Shown here: in pieces, positions 63,400 to 64,000 of the stretch
Layout of the letters: every line of letters starts with the position of its first letter
Numbering within the stretch: the first letter of the stretch is position 1
Source: Rhizophagus irregularis
Taxonomy: Eukaryota > Glomeromycota > Glomeromycetes > Glomerales > Glomeraceae
Reading direction: 5' to 3'
DNA length: 64,000 nt
NCBI RefSeq assembly: GCF_026210795.1
Contig: NC_089430.1
Location: 2,666,001-2,730,000, forward strand
The notes under the pieces: model-generated
What the model was told of the DNA's origin: nothing
The model's database searches: none
Seen by the model: only the letters and a program-made list of their open reading frames with translations
Translations under genes and position numbers: made by a program

Positions 63400-64000
63400 A
63401 ATAAAATCTAAGATAATTTGCTCAAAAGTTGAAATTGCAAAAGAAGAAAATATTAAGATAATGAAAATTACGGAATTTTTATACTATTACGGTTTATAAA
63501 CTCTGGGATTCTCCCACGCCCAACTTATGTTCGTTGTGCATGCATTACATTCTTATAATTTCAGGTGAAGACTATAATTTTTTTTTAAATCTTTTACCAA
63601 GAAATAAAAACATATTTATTATTTATATTTACGTTTAAAAAAAAAATTTTTTTTTTTATCTGACTGACATACGGAAAAACAAATTAAGTTTGTTACAAGA
63701 AATTTGCGCCACAATTATTATTTATAAATTTATGAATATACAATTTTTTCTTTTAACCATTTTAAACCGTTAGTAAAATAAGTATCTTTGTTTAAAAAAA
63801 AAAGAGTAATGGCCTATCGCCATGGTGATGAGTTGATCGATATCATGTGATTATAGAGTATTAATAACCGCCACAGTTCAATTTGCTAGTATAACTGATC
63901 TTTTTTTTACTGACATTCCTTCATCTGTTCTTTTACTCTCCTTTCACTTTCTCGTCTTTTCACTTCCCTTCGTTCTTTTATTTGTCCATCTCCCATCCTT
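63400..64000. other. Upstream region of the kinase pseudogene
   Basis: Contains the family promoter block (listed separately). The last 100 bases are strongly pyrimidine-rich on the + strand (CTTTCACTTTCTCGTCTTTT), like leader regions of fungal genes, so a + strand gene may start beyond the window. Confidence 0.4.
63500..63526 (-). promoter_or_regulatory. Conserved promoter block of the kinase family, minus-strand copy
   Basis: On the minus strand the block reads TTGGGCGTGGGAGAATCCCA, 110-125 bases before the pseudogene ATG. A TATAAAAATTCCG run follows, as in the gene at 6455. The copy differs from the 6317 block by two bases in the core. Confidence 0.55.

Overview
The window looks like nuclear DNA of an arbuscular mycorrhizal fungus close to Rhizophagus (Glomeromycotina). 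This is inferred from the very AT-rich sequence, many short GT-AG introns (mostly 60-90 nt), a multicopy family of TKL-like kinases with an N-terminal CxxC...CxxC module and an HRDLHSGN-type catalytic loop, MATH-BTB and KCTD-type BTB genes, and abundant small inverted-repeat transposons. I saw no rRNA gene, tRNA gene or CRISPR array.

Layout. (1) 0.1-8.3 kb: two co-directional sister kinase genes. The first (108-4376) is a probable pseudokinase whose tail is encoded by 21 tiny exons, 20 of them internal, phase 1-1 and a multiple of 3 long. The second (6455-8290) keeps its catalytic residues and has a short tail. (2) 8.3-21 kb: gene-poor DNA with several inverted-repeat elements, some with target duplications, and a decayed MATH-BTB gene. 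(3) 21-24.5 kb: two kinase pseudogenes and a frameshifted gene for a secreted or membrane protein. (4) 26.9-30.3 kb: two tandem medium-chain reductase genes (prostaglandin/alkenal reductase family). (5) 31-32.6 kb: a three-copy tandem repeat of about 0.5 kb. (6) 36.2-39.9 kb, minus strand: one gene whose six exons join in frame into a protein of about 1074 aa. It carries five successive units of zinc ribbon plus kinase N-lobe, and only the last unit is followed by a C-lobe. (7) 44.7-50.3 kb, minus strand: two more intact reductase genes and one reductase pseudogene, facing the first pair. (8) 50.3-57 kb: mostly empty DNA. (9) 57.3-60 kb: a KCTD/BTB gene converging on an unrecognised Ser/Pro-rich six-exon gene. 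(10) 61.9-63.4 kb: a third, decayed member of the first kinase family that still has the promoter block of the 6455 gene.

A common theme is growth of proteins by in-frame duplication of symmetric exons: phase 1-1 mini-exons in the first gene and phase 0-0 exons of about 500 nt in the N-lobe array gene. The best candidates for something undescribed are the N-lobe array and the mini-exon tail. All exon models were read by eye from splice motifs, frame continuity and comparison between paralogues inside the window; no transcript or database evidence was available.
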